A stretch of 64,000 nucleotides of DNA from Janthinobacterium sp. BJB426 (GCF_002735705.1 NZ_PDZL01000014.1:62001-126000); one strand, 5' to 3'; counted from the stretch's first letter, positions 33,648-42,704 are shown. Notes: generated by a model not told the origin, from the sequence alone. Translations and numbers: made by a program.

Positions 33648-34520
33648 ATGACAGAATTAATCTTGCAAGCCCTGTATTCGGGCTTGCTGCAGGGCGGCTC
33701 CTACGCCCTGATCGCACTGGGACTGGCGCTGGTCTTCGGCACCATGAAAGTGATCAACCTGGCGCACGGCGAACTGGTGCTGCTGGCCGCCTACATCGCC
33801 TACAGCGTGGAATCGGGCCTGGGACTTGGTCCCATGTTCGCCATTCCCATCGCACTGGTGATCGTCAGCCTCACGTCCGTGGGCGTCTACCTGATCGTCA
33901 GCCGCATCAAGAAGGACCGCGAAATCAATTCGCTGATCCTCACCTACGGCATCGGCGTCATCCTCACCAATTTCATCCTGCTGGTCTGGAAGGCCGACAT
34001 CCGTTCGACCTCGTCGAGCTGGCTGCAGGAAGGCATCGAGATCGGTCCGTTCTTCAGCATGCGCAGCGAAGTGATTTTCTTTGGCGTCAGCCTGGTGCTG
34101 ATGGCGGCCCTGTGGCGCTGGCTGGCCACCAGCTGGTATGGCCGCGCCGTGCGCGCCGTGTCCAGCAACCGCGACGCGGCCAAGCTGATGGGCATCGATC
34201 CGGGCCGCACGGAACTGGTGTCGTTTCTGGTCGCCGGCATCCTGGCCGCCTTCGCCGGCGTCGCCCTGTTCAGCTATGGCGTGATCCAGCCGGCCTACGG
34301 CGGCGCGCTGACGGTGAAAGCCTTCATCATCACGGTATTGGCCGGCATCGGTTCGATTCCCGGCGTGCTGCTGGCCGCCGTGCTGCTGGGCGTGGCCGAA
34401 GCCCTGACCGTCACCCTGGCCAGCTCCGCGCTGCAGGAATTGTCCGGCATGGTGCTGTTCCTGCTGGTGCTGTTCATCATGCCGAACGGCTTGTTCGGCG
34501 CACAACGGAGGCGCGGATGA
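33648..34520 (+). CDS. livH: Liv-type ABC transporter permease (LivH-like)
   Basis: A 290-residue inner-membrane permease with about eight hydrophobic segments. It begins LILQALYSGLLQGGSYALIALGLALVFG and has VINLAHGELV near residue 42, RAVSSNRDAAKLMGID near 170 and the EAA-like loop before GIGSIPGVLL, all as in LivH. Its stop codon overlaps the start of the livM-like gene (ATGA). It forms the heterodimeric channel with the LivM-like protein. Confidence 0.93.
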   Translation: MTELILQALYSGLLQGGSYALIALGLALVFGTMKVINLAHGELVLLAAYIAYSVESGLGLGPMFAIPIALVIVSLTSVGVYLIVSRIKKDREINSLILTYGIGVILTNFILLVWKADIRSTSSSWLQEGIEIGPFFSMRSEVIFFGVSLVLMAALWRWLATSWYGRAVRAVSSNRDAAKLMGIDPGRTELVSFLVAGILAAFAGVALFSYGVIQPAYGGALTVKAFIITVLAGIGSIPGVLLAAVLLGVAEALTVTLASSALQELSGMVLFLLVLFIMPNGLFGAQRRRG

Positions 34521-35479
34521 AGCGCTCGACACTGATCTCCACGGCGGGCCTGCTGCTGGCCGCCTATATCGCCGTGCCGCTGGCCTTGAGCGGCAACCAG
34601 TATGTGATGAGCATGGTGGTTGCCGCCCTGATCATCGGCGGCGTGGCCATGTCCTGGGCCCTGCTGGGCAACCTGGGCGGCATGGTCAGCTTCGGCCATG
34701 CCGCCTTCTTCGGCGTGGGCGCGTATGTCTCCGCGCTGGCCACCGTGAAACTGGGCTTGCCCGTGTTTGCCGCCATGCTGCTGGGCGGCGCGGGCGCGGC
34801 CATCGCCGCCATCATCATGCTGCCCGTGCTGCGCCTGCGCGGGCCGTATTTTGCGCTGGCCATCCTCGCCTACGCGCACATCTTCCGCATCCTGGCCACG
34901 GAATGGAGCTCGGTGACGGGCGGCGCCGGCGGCATCAACAATATCCCGGCCTTGCCCACCGTCCTCGGCTTCGATCTGGCCAGCAAGACGGGTGCCTACC
35001 TGGTAGTGCTGACGCTGGTGGTGGCATGCGCCTTCGCCTACAGCCGCATCCGCGCCAGCCACTACGGCATCGCCCTGCGCGCCATGCACGACAGCGAAGA
35101 CGCCACGCGCGTCGTCGGCGTCAACAGCACCTTGCTGAAAGGCGCGATGCTGCTCGTATCGGCCTTCATGGCGGGCCTGTTCGGTGCCTTCAACGCCCAC
35201 TACATCAATTTCCTGGAACCCGACTACGCCTTCAACAGCCTGTGGGTGACCTTGCCGATCGTGGCGGCCATCTTCGGCGGCTACCGCACGATACTCGGCC
35301 CCGTGCTGGGCGCCGTGGTGGTCTATCTGGTCGACCAGCTGATCTTCAAGTCGCTGATCCCCACGGGCCACCAGCTGGTGCTGGGCGTGCTGCTGGTGGC
35401 GATGATCGTCTTCAGTCCGAACGGCTTGCTGCCGCTACTGCGCAAACTGTTCAACGCGAAGGAGAAAGCACATGCTTGA
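34517..35479 (+). CDS. livM: Liv-type ABC transporter permease (LivM-like)
   Basis: A 320-residue permease with about nine hydrophobic segments, paired with the LivH-like protein. Typical LivM motifs are LGGMVSFGHAAFFGVGAYV near residue 55, a variable central loop with GGAGGINNIP near 137, and RAMHDSEDATRVVGVN near 190. ATG 34517 overlaps the upstream stop by 4 bp. The 3' end overlaps livG by 8 bp, showing translational coupling of the cluster. Confidence 0.93.
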   Translation: MKRSTLISTAGLLLAAYIAVPLALSGNQYVMSMVVAALIIGGVAMSWALLGNLGGMVSFGHAAFFGVGAYVSALATVKLGLPVFAAMLLGGAGAAIAAIIMLPVLRLRGPYFALAILAYAHIFRILATEWSSVTGGAGGINNIPALPTVLGFDLASKTGAYLVVLTLVVACAFAYSRIRASHYGIALRAMHDSEDATRVVGVNSTLLKGAMLLVSAFMAGLFGAFNAHYINFLEPDYAFNSLWVTLPIVAAIFGGYRTILGPVLGAVVVYLVDQLIFKSLIPTGHQLVLGVLLVAMIVFSPNGLLPLLRKLFNAKEKAHA

Positions 35480-36185
35480 ACTCGATAATGTGTCCGTGCG
35501 CTTCGGCGGCCTGACGGCCGTCGACAGCGTCACGTTAAAGGTGGGCAGCCACGACGTGATCGGCCTCGTGGGTGCGAATGGCGCCGGCAAGACCACCCTG
35601 TTCAATGCGATTTCCGGCCTGGTGCGCCCCACCAGCGGCAGCATCCGCTTCGAGGGACGCGACATCATGGCCACGCCCATGTACCAGCGCGCGCGCCTGG
35701 GGCTGGGCCGCACCTTCCAGATTCCGCAACCGATGCATGAACTGACGGTGCGGGAAAACCTCGTCGTGGCGCAGCGCTTCGGCACCGGCAAGGTAGACCA
35801 GCGCAAGATCGATGAAATCCTCGATTTCACGAGCCTGGCGGACAAGGCGCAGCGCGACGCGGCCGGCGAACTGGCGCTGACGGAATTGAAAGCGCTGGAA
35901 GTGGCCAAGGCGCTGGCCACCAATCCGAAACTGCTGCTGCTGGACGAAGTGCTGGCGGGCCTGGAAACGAACGGCAAGCGCCGCTTCATGGGCATGCTGA
36001 AGGACTTGCATGCCGCCTTTGGCGTGGGCATCGTCATGATCGAGCACGATATCGAGACCATCAGCAATCTGTGCCAGCGCGTGGCCGTGCTCAATTTTGG
36101 CCAGCTGATCGCCGACGGCACGCCGGACGCCGTCTTCCGCGATCCGGCCGTGATCGAAAGTTATACAGGGGCAGCCCATGCTTGA
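35472..36185 (+). CDS. livG: Liv-type ABC transporter ATP-binding protein (LivG-like)
   Basis: A 237-residue ATPase with Walker A GANGAGKTTLFNA near residue 36, the LivG-type insert with GLGRTFQIPQPMHEL near 78, a signature region reading ELALTELKALEVAKAL instead of the usual LSGGQ, and Walker B LLLLDEVLAGL near 155. Signature variation of this kind (LTELK) also occurs in other Liv-type ATPases. AAGGAG precedes the ATG; it overlaps livM and livF by 8 bp each. Confidence 0.92.
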   Translation: MLELDNVSVRFGGLTAVDSVTLKVGSHDVIGLVGANGAGKTTLFNAISGLVRPTSGSIRFEGRDIMATPMYQRARLGLGRTFQIPQPMHELTVRENLVVAQRFGTGKVDQRKIDEILDFTSLADKAQRDAAGELALTELKALEVAKALATNPKLLLLDEVLAGLETNGKRRFMGMLKDLHAAFGVGIVMIEHDIETISNLCQRVAVLNFGQLIADGTPDAVFRDPAVIESYTGAAHA

Positions 36186-36879
36186 GATAGAAAACCTGCG
36201 CGCCGGCTATGGCGCCATCAATGTGCTGTGGGATGTCTCGCTGTCGATCCAGAAGGGCAAGCTGACCACCATCATCGGCCCGAACGGGGCCGGCAAGACC
36301 ACCCTGCTGCGCGCCATCATGGGCCTGCTGCCCGTGGGCGCGGGAAGCATCGCGCTCGATGGCCAGTCCATCAACGGCACGCCGACGTGGAAGATGAGCG
36401 ACGCCAGGGTGACGATGATCCCGGAAGGACGCATGACGTTTCGCGACATGAGCGTGGAAGAAAACCTGATCATGGGCGCGTTTCCGAAGGAGCACCGCAG
36501 CCACATGCCGGCGCGCCTGGCCGAAGCCTACGCCATGTTCCCGCGCCTGCACGAACGGCGCAAGCAGCTGGCCGGATCACTGTCCGGCGGCGAGGCGCAG
36601 ATGCTGGCCATGGCGCGGGGATTGATGTCGGATCCGTCGCTGCTCATCATCGACGAACCTTCGCTGGGCCTGGCCCCGCTGGTGGTCAACGAGCTGTTCG
36701 AGATCCTCGCGCGCCTGAACGACGGCAAGCGCACCATCATCCTCGTCGAGCAGAATACGGCGCGGGCCGTGGGCGTGGCCGACCACGTCTACCTGATGCA
36801 AAGCGGCAAGGTGGCGCTGTCGCAAAAAGCCGATGAGGTCGACCTCGAGCACCTGCACGAACTGTATTTTGCGCGCTAA
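36178..36879 (+). CDS. livF: Liv-type ABC transporter ATP-binding protein (LivF-like)
   Basis: A 233-residue ATPase with Walker A GPNGAGKTTLLRA near residue 37, the LivF hallmark MIPEGRMTFRDMSVEENL near 80, signature LSGGEAQMLAMARGL near 138 and Walker B LLIIDEPSLGL near 156. It completes a five-gene Liv importer with the IclR regulator, dehydrogenase and synthetase upstream. Its stop codon interlocks with that of the convergent hydrolase gene (36876-36879). Confidence 0.93.
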   Translation: MLEIENLRAGYGAINVLWDVSLSIQKGKLTTIIGPNGAGKTTLLRAIMGLLPVGAGSIALDGQSINGTPTWKMSDARVTMIPEGRMTFRDMSVEENLIMGAFPKEHRSHMPARLAEAYAMFPRLHERRKQLAGSLSGGEAQMLAMARGLMSDPSLLIIDEPSLGLAPLVVNELFEILARLNDGKRTIILVEQNTARAVGVADHVYLMQSGKVALSQKADEVDLEHLHELYFAR

Positions 36880-38309
36880 TCGGCAGCAAACACCAGTCCC
36901 GGCATCCTGGCCACGCAATCGAGATTCAAGGGTGCACGCGGGTCGCGCAGGAAGGCCAGCGTCAGCTGCCCGCCGCAGCGGTTGAACATGGCGCCATGCG
37001 CCTGGCCCGGTATCTGCACGAAACGCGCATTGGGCATGCTGCGCAGCAGGCGCCGGCCCCAGGCTGGCGGCGTCACGGGATCGAATTCGCCGGCCAGTAT
37101 CAGCACCGGCACGTCGCTTTTCACGGCATCGTTTGCCTGCGCCGCAGCTGCGGCCACGCGCCACGCGCCGCACATCTCTGGCGTCGCCGTGCGGTTATCC
37201 ACGCCGCCCAGCCCCAGGGCCGGCGACACTTGCGCAGCCATGCGCCCGGGCTGCTCGAACGGCATTTCCTCGCCGCACCAGATCGACAGGCGCAATCCCC
37301 AATTGAAGCTGGAGGGTGCGCTGCGCAGCAATGGCAGCAAGCCTTGCGGGCGGCCCTGCGCCGCTTCGCTGATCAGGCGGGGCAAGGCGGGAATCAGCGC
37401 TGGCTGCTGCAAGCCCTCGGCCAGGGCGTTGACGATGTCGCGCCGGCGCAGCACGCGTCCGGGCGCCGCAATGCCGTCGCGGTCGGCGCGCGCAAGCAAG
37501 GCGCTGAAACGTCCGCGCAGGTCCGGGTAGCGCAATTCGCACGCCGGTTCCGTCGCGCAGCCGTCGAGCACCAGGTCGATGGCGCGCCGCAGCGGAGCGG
37601 CGGCCATTTCGTCATAGTTGATATCGACCGGCAGCACGGAGTCGAGCACCACGCTGCGCACGCCCTCGGGATGGCGCGCCAGCACCGTCTGGGCCAGGCG
37701 CGTGCCGTACGAGTAGCCGATCAGGTTCCACTGCGCGATGCCGAGCAGGCGGCGCAGGTCGTCGAGGTCGTCCGCCGATTCCGCCGACGTGTAGCCATCG
37801 AGGTCGATACCGGACGCCACCAAGTCGGCGCGGCAGCGCGCAACGGCGACGGTTTGCGCGGCCAGCGAGGCGTCAGCCGCCCGCAACGCGTTCAGCTCGG
37901 GACAGGCCAGCGAAGGCTGCGCAAACATGTTGCCGCGTCCTTCCAGCAATATTTGGTCGCGTTCCAGCAAAAACGGATTGCCTTTGCCGCTCGTGCGCCC
38001 GTCGATGCTGCTCAGGCCCGGACCGCCGGGAAGATACACGACGGGATTGGCTGCGGGAGCTGCTGCACTGCTGCGGAAAATCATGACCGGCAAGGCGATG
38101 GCGCGGCTATCGGCCTTGCCCCGATGTTCGGGTACCGTCAGCATGCCGCACTCTATCTTTTCACCCGGCAGTACCGGCACCGCACAGGCGGAAGGCGTAA
38201 AGGCCGGTTTGACCGGCAGCGTATCGGGCGCGGCAGCGGCCGCGCTTGAAAAACACGCGGCGGCAAGGATGGCTTGGCGAAATGGGAGCAAGGAACCTCC
38301 TGGCAGCAT
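36876..38309 (-). CDS. Exported alpha/beta hydrolase with TAP-like C-terminal domain
   Basis: A 477-residue hydrolase of the tripeptidyl-aminopeptidase/proline iminopeptidase-like group. A signal peptide ends near AAACFSSAAAAA. CGMLTVPEHRG and VYLPGGPGLSS lie early in the fold, the nucleophile elbow is GYSYGTRLAQ near residue 200, and the C-terminal TAP-like part has LILAGEFDPVTPPAWG and a His in PGQAHGAMF. Two starts are plausible: ATG 38309 or TTG 38291, which has AGGAGG just before it. Substrate unknown, probably a peptide or ester in the periplasm. Confidence 0.87.
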   Translation of the reverse strand: MLPGGSLLPFRQAILAAACFSSAAAAAPDTLPVKPAFTPSACAVPVLPGEKIECGMLTVPEHRGKADSRAIALPVMIFRSSAAAPAANPVVYLPGGPGLSSIDGRTSGKGNPFLLERDQILLEGRGNMFAQPSLACPELNALRAADASLAAQTVAVARCRADLVASGIDLDGYTSAESADDLDDLRRLLGIAQWNLIGYSYGTRLAQTVLARHPEGVRSVVLDSVLPVDINYDEMAAAPLRRAIDLVLDGCATEPACELRYPDLRGRFSALLARADRDGIAAPGRVLRRRDIVNALAEGLQQPALIPALPRLISEAAQGRPQGLLPLLRSAPSSFNWGLRLSIWCGEEMPFEQPGRMAAQVSPALGLGGVDNRTATPEMCGAWRVAAAAAQANDAVKSDVPVLILAGEFDPVTPPAWGRRLLRSMPNARFVQIPGQAHGAMFNRCGGQLTLAFLRDPRAPLNLDCVARMPGLVFAAD

Positions 38310-38433
38310 GGGCAGACGACAGGATCGAGTGGCAGGCTGGCCACTCAATTACTTGCCAGATTACTACACAATCGCGGCCCTGGCCGCAAGAGTCTGCTAC
38401 CGGGGTGGCGCGGCGTTGACCGGCCTGCGGCCA

Positions 38434-39441
38434 TCACTCCTCGTCATCCTCGTCATCCTCGTCGGCCAGCTTGTCGAACACCAGCAGCTCACTCTTGCCC
38501 AGTCCGGTCATCACGAAGGGATCGTCGGCAGGAAAGCGGCCCGTATCGACCAGCATGCGCAGCTTGCTTAAGCGGTCGCCCAGCGCCAGCGCTCGGGCCT
38601 GCGGATCCGCATCGTCGTGGGCATCGACGCCCGCCTGCCCGATCGCGCGGGTCACGGACTCGGGAAACTCCCATAATTCGGCGATCCGTACCGACAGGAT
38701 GCGCGCTTGGGCAAACACCTGGGCAATGAAGGCGTCCGATTGCGGGAAGGCATCGGGCGCATGCATCTGGTCGATCAGGCGGAACGCCACCACCAGGCCG
38801 ACATTGGCCATCAGTCCCGCCAGATAGGCGTCAAAGGCGTTGGCCTGCATGGCCGGTGCAACCAGGTTGGCCGCCAGCGCGCATTTCTCGGACTGGCGCC
38901 AGATCAGCGGCGCCGTACGTATGGTCAAGCCGCCGCTTTGCATGCTGACGATGGGACGGAAGGCGACGCGGGCCAGCAGCATGCGCATGCCGTTTTGCCC
39001 AAGCAGCATGATGGCGCCTTCCATGTTGTTGATCGACGGGCTGGCGTTGTAGCGCGAATGGTAGCGGGGCCGGTTCGCTTCGCGGTAGACCTCGGCCACC
39101 AGCAGCACGTCCTGGGCCAGCTGGCGCGACAGCTCGGCCGCGCTCATGTTTTCATTTTGCAAGGTCCGCATCAACTGCGGAATGATGGCCGGAATGCGCG
39201 GCACCAGCGCGGCACCGGCGATCGGCTCACGGGCCAGGCGCGTCAATTCGTCCAGAATCTGCTGTTCCGCCTGCTTTGTCGCCTGCGCCGAACCGGCGGC
39301 CGCCAGCCAGCGGTAGTAGATGGCATCGATCTCGGTGATGCTGGCTGGCTGCCGTGCCATCTCGGGCGCCGCCGCTGCCGTGAGGGGCGCAAGCTTGTTT
39401 TTTTGGTCGCCGCCGTTCAGTAATTTTCCTATCCAACCCAT
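38434..39441 (-). CDS. HDOD-domain signalling protein with acidic tail
   Basis: A 335-residue protein whose residues ~85-290 match the HDOD domain, a non-catalytic relative of HD phosphohydrolases: LVPRIPAIIPQLMRTL, SINNMEGAIMLLGQNGM and LAGLMANVGLVVAF are typical. The C-terminus is strongly acidic (DEDDEDDEE). HDOD proteins act in two-component, c-di-GMP and stress signalling, usually as scaffolds. Several c-di-GMP genes are in the same window but none is adjacent. Confidence 0.85.
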   Translation of the reverse strand: MGWIGKLLNGGDQKNKLAPLTAAAAPEMARQPASITEIDAIYYRWLAAAGSAQATKQAEQQILDELTRLAREPIAGAALVPRIPAIIPQLMRTLQNENMSAAELSRQLAQDVLLVAEVYREANRPRYHSRYNASPSINNMEGAIMLLGQNGMRMLLARVAFRPIVSMQSGGLTIRTAPLIWRQSEKCALAANLVAPAMQANAFDAYLAGLMANVGLVVAFRLIDQMHAPDAFPQSDAFIAQVFAQARILSVRIAELWEFPESVTRAIGQAGVDAHDDADPQARALALGDRLSKLRMLVDTGRFPADDPFVMTGLGKSELLVFDKLADEDDEDDEE

Positions 39442-39536
39442 TTTATTCTTCTAGCCCTATCTGCATCACTATCGCGACATCCGCCCCGCGATTTTACTTG
39501 ATGACAGCCGTGCCGGTACGGCGGGCGTGACCAGCG

Positions 39537-39564
39537 TTGCCCATCTGCCGCAAAGTGCTACAGT
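39537..39564 (+). promoter_or_regulatory. Candidate promoter of the DinB-family gene
   Basis: TTGCCC (39537-39542) and TACAGT (39559-39564), spaced by 16 bp, lie about 38 bp upstream of the start codon. Confidence 0.4.
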
Positions 39565-39601
39565 GGCGCCCTCGCAGCTACCCTTCTTTGCAAGGTAAAT
39601 C

Positions 39602-40186
39602 ATGAGCAATATGCTGGCCCAGTACGTCACCGCTCAGGCCTGCAACAACGCCTGGGCCAACCACCGCCTGCTGAAGGCTTGCGGCGAACTGACCGAGGCC
39701 GAGTTCCAGGCCGCGCGCGTCAGCTTTTTTCCCACCATCCAGTCCACCCTGAACCACATCCTCACATGCGACTGGTTTTACCTCGATGCGCTCGAGCGCG
39801 AGCTGCGCGGCGAAGCGCCGCATGCCGACTGCTATGCCTTCTTTGAAAAGGACGAGCCATTTACCGACTGCGCCACGCTGCAGGCGGCACAGCAGGCATC
39901 CGACGCGCGCCTGATCGCCCATTGCCGCAGCCTGTGCGACCTTGACCTGGCGCGGCCCGTGACGATCCTGCGCGACACGCCGCAAGTCGACACGCGACTG
40001 CGCATGCTGGCGCATCTGTTCCAGCACCAGATCCACCACCGGGGGCAAGTGCACGCCATGCTGGCCGGCACGCGCATCGCACCGCCCCAGCTCGACGAAT
40101 TCTATTGCGCCGGCGAAGCGGACGAGCGGGCGCAGGATTTCCTGGAACTGGGCTGGACGGAAGACGCCGTCTGGGCTCCCCGCTGA
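39602..40186 (+). CDS. DinB-family putative metal-dependent protein
   Basis: A 194-residue four-helix-bundle protein of the DinB/YfiT superfamily. The three metal-binding histidines fit HILTCDWFYLDAL near residue 57 and HQIHHRGQVHAML near 141. Members include thiol-dependent transferases and many of unknown function; the name comes from Bacillus DinB and does not imply DNA repair. The stop codon is one base from that of the convergent VOC gene. Confidence 0.87.
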   Translation: MSNMLAQYVTAQACNNAWANHRLLKACGELTEAEFQAARVSFFPTIQSTLNHILTCDWFYLDALERELRGEAPHADCYAFFEKDEPFTDCATLQAAQQASDARLIAHCRSLCDLDLARPVTILRDTPQVDTRLRMLAHLFQHQIHHRGQVHAMLAGTRIAPPQLDEFYCAGEADERAQDFLELGWTEDAVWAPR

Positions 40187-40187
40187 A

Positions 40188-40580
40188 TCACTCCCCGGCG
40201 TGGCAGCAGACGCACAGCTTGTTGCCATCGAGGTCGCGGAAGTAGGCGCCATAGTAATTCGCGTGGTAATGGAGGCGCAAGCCGGGCGGCCCTTCGCAGG
40301 TGGCGCCCAGCGCCAGCGCAGCCTGGTAGCTGCGGTCCACCTGGGCGCGGCTGGCCGCCAGGAGGGCCGTCATCTGCCCATTGCCGGGCGCGGCCGGCAA
40401 GCCGTCATGCGGCGCCGTCAGCACGAACAGGGGGCGCGGCGCCTGCTGCGCCATCCAGCCGGCCCAGGGTTGGGCGGGATCATGAAATTTCTCGATCAGA
40501 TCGAGTTCACCCAGCAAGGCCGTGTAGAAGGCGTAGGCGCGGGGAAAGTCATTGGTGCCGAGGCAAATATGGGACAGCAT
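40188..40580 (-). CDS. VOC (glyoxalase/bleomycin resistance-like) family protein
   Basis: A 130-residue single VOC module pair. It starts LSHICLGTNDFPRAYAFYTALLGEL, with the first metal-ligand His near residue 4, and ends with YGAYFRDLDGNKLCVCCH, where a Glu is more usual, so the metal site may differ. The family includes glyoxalase I, dioxygenases and antibiotic-binding proteins. Substrate unknown. It converges on the DinB-family gene. Confidence 0.87.
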   Translation of the reverse strand: MLSHICLGTNDFPRAYAFYTALLGELDLIEKFHDPAQPWAGWMAQQAPRPLFVLTAPHDGLPAAPGNGQMTALLAASRAQVDRSYQAALALGATCEGPPGLRLHYHANYYGAYFRDLDGNKLCVCCHAGE

Positions 40581-40663
40581 GCTGCTCCTTGATGAATTCA
40601 GGCGGGTGTGCGGCGAAATGCGCCAGCTGATTATAATGGCGCATCGCTTTTTGACACGCTCCC

Positions 40664-41203
40664 ATGCCAGACCACGACCGCCTTCAGCTACACCCGCCGG
40701 CCAGCAGCGACCTTCCCGCCTTGCTGGCCTTCGAACTCGAAAACCGCGCGTATTTTGAAAACTGGGTCACGGCGCGCGCGTCATCCTACTATCACCGGGA
40801 AGCCATCGCCGCCGCCATCGAGCAGGCGCAGCGCGAGCGCCAGCAAGACCTCGTCTACCAGTACCTGGCAAAACTGGACGGACAAATCATCGGCCGGGTC
40901 AACCTGACGGCCGTTACCCGCCCCTATTTCAATAAAGCAACGCTCGGTTACCGCATCGGCGAACGGTTCGGCGGACGCGGCTACGCCACCCGCGTGGTCG
41001 CCCTGTTGCTGGAAGAGGCTTTCGGCCCACTGGAACTGTGGCGCCTGGAAGCGACGGCGCGGCCGCAAAACCTGGGCTCGGTCGCCGTCATGCAGCGCAA
41101 CGGCTTTCACCAGTATGGCCGCTCGGAAAAGGCCATGCGCTTCCAGGATACCTGGTCGGACTTGCTGTATTTTGAACGGCGCAACACGCAAACCATGGCC
41201 TGA
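40664..41203 (+). CDS. GNAT acetyltransferase, RimJ/RimL type
   Basis: A 179-residue acetyltransferase. The acetyl-CoA-binding region reads YRIGERFGGRGYATRVVALLLEEAF as two joined motifs near residues 97-120, followed by LWRLEATARPQNLGSVAVMQRNGF, the RimJ/RimL pattern. The N-terminal FELENRAYFENWV is also typical. The likely substrate is a protein N-terminus or a small amine; it cannot be told from sequence. Confidence 0.88.
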   Translation: MPDHDRLQLHPPASSDLPALLAFELENRAYFENWVTARASSYYHREAIAAAIEQAQRERQQDLVYQYLAKLDGQIIGRVNLTAVTRPYFNKATLGYRIGERFGGRGYATRVVALLLEEAFGPLELWRLEATARPQNLGSVAVMQRNGFHQYGRSEKAMRFQDTWSDLLYFERRNTQTMA

Positions 41204-41334
41204 GACGGCGCATTTTTCTGCCAGCAACACGACTTTTATCCTATCACCGGCGACTTTGTGCAAACGCAAAGCAGTGCGATATTGGACTGATAACTTCAAG
41301 GTTCGGGAATCTTCCCTACCTTGCCAAGTCCAAC

Positions 41335-41586
41335 ATGAAATTGCGGCTACGCCTGTTCGAACACGTGCTGGTGGTGCTGGCATTGGCCGTCGTCATCTTT
41401 GCCGCCGCCATCGTGCTGGCACGCATGACGCAGTGGGCGGAAGCGCGGGAACTGCCCGCCTATCTCGTGCAAGGCATGCACCTGGTTGGCAAGGTGCTGT
41501 TTTTCCTGGACGGCTGCATCGTCATTGCCGTCAGCAGTATCCTGGCCACCCGGCTGTTCCGCATGCTCACCAAGGAGGATGTATGA
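41335..41586 (+). CDS. Small membrane protein, first of a pair
   Basis: An 83-residue protein with two predicted transmembrane helices (residues ~8-30 and ~46-72) separated by a short amphipathic segment (RMTQWAEARELP). Its stop overlaps the next start (ATGA) and AAGGAGGAT lies at its 3' end as the neighbour's ribosome-binding site, so the two are translationally coupled. No family is recognised. A membrane complex of the two proteins is a reasonable guess. Confidence 0.7.
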   Translation: MKLRLRLFEHVLVVLALAVVIFAAAIVLARMTQWAEARELPAYLVQGMHLVGKVLFFLDGCIVIAVSSILATRLFRMLTKEDV

Positions 41587-41825
41587 ACGACTTTCACTAC
41601 CTGCTGATCCTGCGGCATCCGCGCCGCTTCTGGTGCAGTGCCATCGTCATCGCCGTGGTCTCGGCCATCGTGCTGGGGCCATGGCTCGACAGCATGCCAT
41701 GGCTGGTGGCGATCCCCTTCGTGGGCGGCGGCTTGCTGGTGGCGCTCGGCGAACTGTGGGATGACCTGCACGGCAAGCGCCTGCGGAACGGCGACGACAC
41801 GCAGACACCGTGCCAGCACCCTTGA
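41583..41825 (+). CDS. Small membrane protein, second of a pair
   Basis: An 80-residue protein with two predicted transmembrane helices (residues ~17-33 and ~38-56) and a basic cytoplasmic-looking C-terminal tail (DDLHGKRLRNG). The ATG is preceded by an excellent AAGGAGG inside the upstream gene. No family is recognised. About 160 bp without a gene follow (41826-41984). Confidence 0.7.
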   Translation: MNDFHYLLILRHPRRFWCSAIVIAVVSAIVLGPWLDSMPWLVAIPFVGGGLLVALGELWDDLHGKRLRNGDDTQTPCQHP

Positions 41826-41984
41826 TACCGGCGTAGTGATGCATGCACGCAACAGCGGTACGCCATGGCGCGCGCATTGGCGTGATTTAAGACTGGCTTC
41901 AGCCTCGCCGTGCATCGTGATATGGCGCCAGCAGCAATGGCGCCCCCTTCACCATCACGGGCACAGCCCAGCGAAAGAGCCGAC

Positions 41985-42656
41985 ATGAGCACATGGATGC
42001 GCGCCAACAAAGGTTTTTTGATGTTCCTCCTGCTGTTCGGCGTGTTCCGCACGGCCGTGGCGGACTGGAATCCCATACCGTCGGCGTCGATGCGCCCCAA
42101 CCTGCTCGAAGGCGACGTGGTCTTCGTCAACCGCCTGGCCTTCAACCTGAAAGTGCCGCTCACCGATATCGTGCTGCAGCGCCTGGGCGAACCGCAGCGG
42201 GGCGACATCGTCACCTTTTCTTCGCCGAAAGACGGCACGCGATTGATCAAGCGCATCATCGCCCTGCCCGGCGACACGGTGGAAATGCGCAACGAGCAGC
42301 TGGTCATCAATGGCCAGCCCGCCCAGTACACTGCGCTCGACACGGCGCCGGAAACCATCGCCCACGTGGGCCGGCTGACGGCCCAGCGCATCAGCGAACG
42401 CAACCAGACCGAACAGCACCGCATCCAGGTCTTGCCGCAAATGACGGGCGCGGCGCGCAGCTTCGCCCCCGTGACAGTGCCGGCCGACCATTTCCTCATG
42501 CTGGGAGACAACCGCGACAACAGCGCCGACTCGCGCTATTTCGGCTTCGTGCCACGTGAATTACTGATCGGCAAGGCCGAGCGCATCCTCGTCTCGGCCA
42601 ATATCCAGGACCATTGGCAGCCGCGGCTGCAGCGTTTCGGCATGAAGCTGGAATAA
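41985..42656 (+). CDS. lepB: Signal peptidase I (LepB) paralogue
   Basis: A 223-residue type I signal peptidase with a single N-terminal transmembrane helix (~residues 9-25). The Ser-Lys dyad is present: Ser in IPSASMRPN near residue 35 and Lys in GTRLIKRIIALPGD near 90; the GDNRDNSADSRYFG box is near 170. It is much shorter than E. coli LepB (324 residues) and lies outside the usual lepA-lepB-rnc context, so it is likely a second paralogue. ATG 41985 follows AAAGAG; the longer frame from 41910 is not membrane-like. Confidence 0.88.
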   Translation: MSTWMRANKGFLMFLLLFGVFRTAVADWNPIPSASMRPNLLEGDVVFVNRLAFNLKVPLTDIVLQRLGEPQRGDIVTFSSPKDGTRLIKRIIALPGDTVEMRNEQLVINGQPAQYTALDTAPETIAHVGRLTAQRISERNQTEQHRIQVLPQMTGAARSFAPVTVPADHFLMLGDNRDNSADSRYFGFVPRELLIGKAERILVSANIQDHWQPRLQRFGMKLE

Positions 42657-42704
42657 ACATCACCCTTGCAACGGCGTCGTGCTTTTCGGTTAGCATGGCG
42701 CATC

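Noticed and set aside
35872-35930. Unusual signature of the LivG-like ATPase as a sign of inactivation
   Set aside because: ELALTELKALEVAKAL fills the signature position, but Walker A and B are intact and such variants occur in other Liv ATPases.
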